Assembly (NCBI GenBank): GCA_009392005.1
Contig: VFHL01000006.1
Location: 136,671-200,670, forward strand
Reading direction: 5' to 3'
From: SAR202 cluster bacterium
GTDB lineage: Bacteria; Chloroflexota; Dehalococcoidia; UBA6926; VFHL01
Length of the DNA stretch: 64,000 bases
This document shows positions 60,426-64,000 of the stretch, piece after piece. Made by a program: the position numbers and the translations under genes. Position 1 is the first letter of the stretch. Each line of letters opens with the position of its first letter. Below the pieces are notes generated by a model. That model was not told the DNA's origin and did no database searches. It worked only from the letters and a program-made list of their open reading frames with translations.

Positions 60426-61772
60426 TTAGCCCATAGCGGGCTGTGTGCCCGGAACCCATCTTGTCCGTGGAAATCTTTGCTGTATGAAACGCTCTATCTC
60501 GCGCCACTTTTTGACGTCATCTGGAATCAAGAACGTAATCGCTTGTCCGCGTCGTCCCATACGACCGGTCCGCCCTGTACGATGTGTGAAGAGTTGAGGA
60601 GAATCTGGTATATCAAAATTGATCACCGTGTCTATTTTCTCAATATCGAGACCACGGGCTGCAACATTCGTTGCGACAAGAACCGGCAATTTGCCTGAAC
60701 GGAATTTATTCATCACATACTCTCGCCCATTTTGGCTAAGATTCCCTTGAATTGCTTCTGCTCGATATCCGCCATCAGCAAGCCGTGAGGCAAGTTTCTT
60801 CACTCCATGTTTGGTGCGTCCGAAGACCAGCGTCGGCCCGGATTGCTGTGATAAAACTGCCTTCAGCGCGTTGAATTTATCGGCCTTGTCAACCTCATAA
60901 ACAATATGTTCTATATCGGGAGATGCATGTATTTCAGCATCAACTGCCACCGTCTTTGGATTTCTAAGATACTTTTGAGCTGTCTTTTTAATCCAATCCG
61001 GCACAGTGGCTGAAAAAAGAACTGTTTGTCGCTCGCTTGGTGTCGCTTGTATAATCTTCTCAACATCTCGTGCCATACCCATATCGAGCATTTCGTCAGC
61101 CTCGTCAATAACCAGAACCTTGAGATTCTTCGGAACAAGATTCCCCTGGCGCATATGGTCTAACATGCGGCCGGGTGTTCCGATAACGATTTGTGTACCG
61201 CGGTTAAGAAGTGTCTTTTCGGGGCCTAGGGATCGCCCTCCATACACAAGAGCTCCCTTCAAAGAACGACGCTCAGCGAGTGGCCTGACAACACTGGCTA
61301 TTTGTATCGCTAACTCCCGTGTCGGAGCAACGATTATTGCCTGAACCGCTCTCAAATCAGGATTACACTTTTCAATCATCGGAATGGTGAAGGCCAATGT
61401 TTTCCCGGACCCTGTCCGCGCTTGCCCGATCACGTCATCACCAGCTTGCAACAATGGGATGGCTTCAGCCTGAATGGGAGTGGGGGTATTGATACCCATC
61501 TGCGCAATGGAAGCCCTTGTCGTGGACATCAAATCGATTGTTGAAAAAACATCTGGATGCCTTTCGTTTTCCCCTTTTAACAATCTCTTTGTTAGTAAAC
61601 CATTTTGCTTGCGATCTTTGAAGCAATCTGAGCAATAGACATCTTTCCCGGAAATGGGAGCAAAGGGTACCACCGCTGTTCCGCCACAAGACGTGCAGTT
61701 CGTTGTATAGCTGTCTTTATGTAATTTATTACGGGGTGAATATCGTGAGGTTCTGGATTTTTCTGTTTGCAT
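60426..61772 (-). CDS. DEAD-box RNA helicase with N-terminal zinc ribbon
   Basis: CTSCGG...CSDCF; ARTGSGKT, VIDEADEMLDMG, SATVPDW, HRTGRTGRMGR. Confidence 0.93.
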   Translation of the reverse strand: MQTEKSRTSRYSPRNKLHKDSYTTNCTSCGGTAVVPFAPISGKDVYCSDCFKDRKQNGLLTKRLLKGENERHPDVFSTIDLMSTTRASIAQMGINTPTPIQAEAIPLLQAGDDVIGQARTGSGKTLAFTIPMIEKCNPDLRAVQAIIVAPTRELAIQIASVVRPLAERRSLKGALVYGGRSLGPEKTLLNRGTQIVIGTPGRMLDHMRQGNLVPKNLKVLVIDEADEMLDMGMARDVEKIIQATPSERQTVLFSATVPDWIKKTAQKYLRNPKTVAVDAEIHASPDIEHIVYEVDKADKFNALKAVLSQQSGPTLVFGRTKHGVKKLASRLADGGYRAEAIQGNLSQNGREYVMNKFRSGKLPVLVATNVAARGLDIEKIDTVINFDIPDSPQLFTHRTGRTGRMGRRGQAITFLIPDDVKKWREIERFIQQRFPRTRWVPGTQPAMG

Positions 61773-62268
61773 TAAAGCGCGTACCTCTATATTGAAATTC
61801 GCGGAACATAGTAGTCAGCGCGATGCAATAAGCGGGAGTGGTGGAAAGTAGCGGATAAGTGCCAATCTCTGCCTGAACCCGGCCCTACCGGCGGGCTGCC
61901 TGAAGTGTACCGTCATCATAATCATATTAAAAGCACGTCTGTTTTGCAACGTAACAGATTTACATCACATTGTCGGGAAAGAATCCATAAGATCCCAAAA
62001 AAGCTGGTTGTATAGGTTTAAGTCCTACTGCAATTTCGTTCTCTCAGCCATGGGGGATTTGCACCCGACATCCCGCATCTTCAGAATCCGATCTTCGGAT
62101 TGACAATAAATCGAATTGAGAGCTTATGGATTGCATCATTACTTGCATTTTATTGAACTTGGTATTATACTTGATATAATTTTTTCCTGTATATTGGAAA
62201 AAAAATCGCCGTCGTTTGGGGTTGCTCCGTACCTCGAACAAAGAGAAGAGAGATGGAGGTAGAGGTAC

Positions 62269-62937
62269 ATGAGTATCAATAAGTTAACAGCATGGTTGTT
62301 AACCATCGGACCCATCGGGATGTTTGTTATTTGGGGCATCATCGACCCAATAGTCCTAGGTGAGGTTGCTGATGGGCTAGCCCCTGTGGAAGAGGCGACA
62401 GCCAATGTTCAACGTTATGCGGACAACGAAGTCACCGGCTGGATCCTGAGCTTATCGGGTGGCTTTAGCATGCTAGGAATGATGGTCGGACTCGGACTGC
62501 TCGCAAAGTCGATGCAAGCCGGTGGTGCGACCTTGGGATCTCTCTGTGGATATATCTTCCCAGCATTAGTGGCAATGATGGTTTTTGGGTTTGGCTCGGA
62601 GATTTCGGGACAAGAGATTTTGGTCGGCGGAAACGGTGTGGCTGGCGATCCCGAGCTCGGAGGAATGCTTTCACTTGTGGGTAACAGTGCCTTTGGCGCT
62701 TTCCCAATCTTCTGGGGATTAGGCCTCACATTATTAGGCCTGGGAATCACACGAGAAGATGGTCCTTTACCATCAATCATGGGATGGATTATGACCGTAA
62801 TGGGCGTTGTCATGTTTAGTATGTCGTTTGGTCTCGGTGACGAAATTGGCTTCTTCGCTTGGATCGGAGCCAGCCTTGTGGTATCGGCCACCGGGGTGTT
62901 GTCATTGTTGGCAATCCGAAAAGCGGCAGCGGCGTAA
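62269..62937 (+). CDS. Multi-pass membrane protein of unknown function
   Basis: 222 aa with several hydrophobic helices; gaggtagaggtac RBS-like upstream. Confidence 0.7.
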   Translation: MSINKLTAWLLTIGPIGMFVIWGIIDPIVLGEVADGLAPVEEATANVQRYADNEVTGWILSLSGGFSMLGMMVGLGLLAKSMQAGGATLGSLCGYIFPALVAMMVFGFGSEISGQEILVGGNGVAGDPELGGMLSLVGNSAFGAFPIFWGLGLTLLGLGITREDGPLPSIMGWIMTVMGVVMFSMSFGLGDEIGFFAWIGASLVVSATGVLSLLAIRKAAAA

Positions 62938-63027
62938 GATCCCACCCTAAAAACTAGACAAAAGATATTGTCGAAATAACGGTTATCTCCCAAAAGATGG
63001 GATTTGACAAACCGAAGACGTACGAGA

Positions 63028-63060
63028 AGGACTCCTAGCGAAACGTTAGGAGTCCTTTGT
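63028..63060 (+). terminator. Hairpin with short T-rich tail, probable terminator
   Basis: aggactccta...taggagtcct followed by ttgtttt. Confidence 0.6.
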
Positions 63061-63192
63061 TTTCATGATGCCTTTTCGGCAGACTCATTCTCACACACAA
63101 GAAGGGTCTGTTGACCAATCACAAGTATGCTAAATTGGACTCAAAATCCGAAAACACAGCTAGTTCATAACACTCGCTGAGGAGACGATCTT

Positions 63193-64000
63193 ATGTCCAA
63201 TCCTATCAAACGTATTTTAATCACAGGCGCAACAGGTTACATTGCCGATCAAATGTTGCCAACTTTCAAGGAAAAATATGCGACAGTTCTGATCGACACC
63301 CGCAAAGAAAATCGTCGGGGAGAACCAGTGAGTGATGTCAATATCGTCGATTTGATCGATCCCGATATCAGTGCGTACAAAGATCTTTTCACTAATGTTG
63401 ATGCCGTGATACACCTCGCGTACAAAAGCAGAGATGGGGATCCGATCGACCACTTTTATGATGAAAAAGAAAATGTCGAGATGGCTTACAACGTTTTCAG
63501 GGCAGCGTACGAATCGGGTGTGCCACGCGTCGTCATGGCCAGCTCGAATCATGCAGCTGACTGGTATGAACATGCTTTAATCCATCATCAAAATTTGGAC
63601 CTGATAGAGCCTTTGGATTTGCCGCTATCAGACAATTTCTATGGATGGGCCAAGGCTTCGTATGAACATCTAGGATTTCTTTTTGCTGCCGGAGGCTTGG
63701 GGACCGGAGTTGATGGAGCCGGTCCTGGAAATCTTGTCGAAGGGAATTTGGGGAGTGGAAGGAAAATGGGCGTGGTGATGGTGCGCATTGGCGCTCCCCG
63801 TCATCTCGACAAAAATCTTTATGGGGACAATCAGGTCGCATTCAAACGTGACCTTGGGGCTTACATAAGCCCAAGAGATATCACGCAACTATTCACGAAG
63901 GCCATGGAAACGGAACCAATCGAAAATGAACATGGAATCCCATGGCAAGTTGTCTACGGGATCAGTAACAATACCCGCGCTTTCTGGTCTCTCAAAAGTG
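63193..64000 (+). CDS. NAD-dependent epimerase/dehydratase (partial, runs off window)
   Basis: Translated by eye: MSNPIKRILITGATGYIADQML...DAVIHLAYKSRD...YGWAKASYEHLG; no stop before 64000, so absent from the supplied ORF list. Confidence 0.88.
   Translation, partial: MSNPIKRILITGATGYIADQMLPTFKEKYATVLIDTRKENRRGEPVSDVNIVDLIDPDISAYKDLFTNVDAVIHLAYKSRDGDPIDHFYDEKENVEMAYNVFRAAYESGVPRVVMASSNHAADWYEHALIHHQNLDLIEPLDLPLSDNFYGWAKASYEHLGFLFAAGGLGTGVDGAGPGNLVEGNLGSGRKMGVVMVRIGAPRHLDKNLYGDNQVAFKRDLGAYISPRDITQLFTKAMETEPIENEHGIPWQVVYGISNNTRAFWSLKS

Noticed and set aside
62010-62070. Possible tRNA relics: T-arm-like ggtttaagtcc on + and gggtgcaaatccc on -
   Set aside because: No matching acceptor, D or anticodon arms could be built; resemblance limited to the T-arm.

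Overview
This 64 kb window looks like a bacterial chromosome segment, probably Chloroflexota / SAR202-Dehalococcoidia-like from gene content (a lineage inference, not tested). Most of it is ordinary core metabolism: malate synthase, threonine synthase, split ADP-forming acyl-CoA synthetase, miaB, nadA-nadB-nadC, tatC, an alternative complex III (Act) operon, rdgB, moaA, modAB, a heterodimeric ABC exporter, groES-groEL with a CIRCE site, dtd, sulfopyruvate-decarboxylase-like subunits, gamma-glutamyltransferase, a two-component system and seven intact tRNA genes. The accessory part is about 48.6-60.3 kb. The strongest observations are: (1) a hidden SelW/Rdx-type selenoprotein gene at 52530-52799 with an in-frame TGA in a CxxU motif and a SECIS-like hairpin just downstream, truncated in the supplied ORF track; (2) a divergently oriented cobalamin-binding regulator (51231-52142/52199) carrying the CarH photoreceptor signature W-x9-EH and ExHxxG but with a C-terminal XRE-type HTH; (3) a cluster of inverted repeats between these two genes that could be a structured RNA or operators; (4) an 80-bp att-like duplication of the tRNA-Val 3' end bracketing a TPR gene, followed by a run of lipoproteins (HExxH zincin, GH-like barrel, secreted HNH nuclease); (5) a repeated RBS/signal-peptide leader fused to unrelated proteins; (6) a cytochrome c-cupredoxin fusion in the Act operon; (7) an exact 141-bp in-frame tandem duplication in a small secreted protein next to a two-component system. 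All functional statements come from reading sequence motifs; no searches were run.
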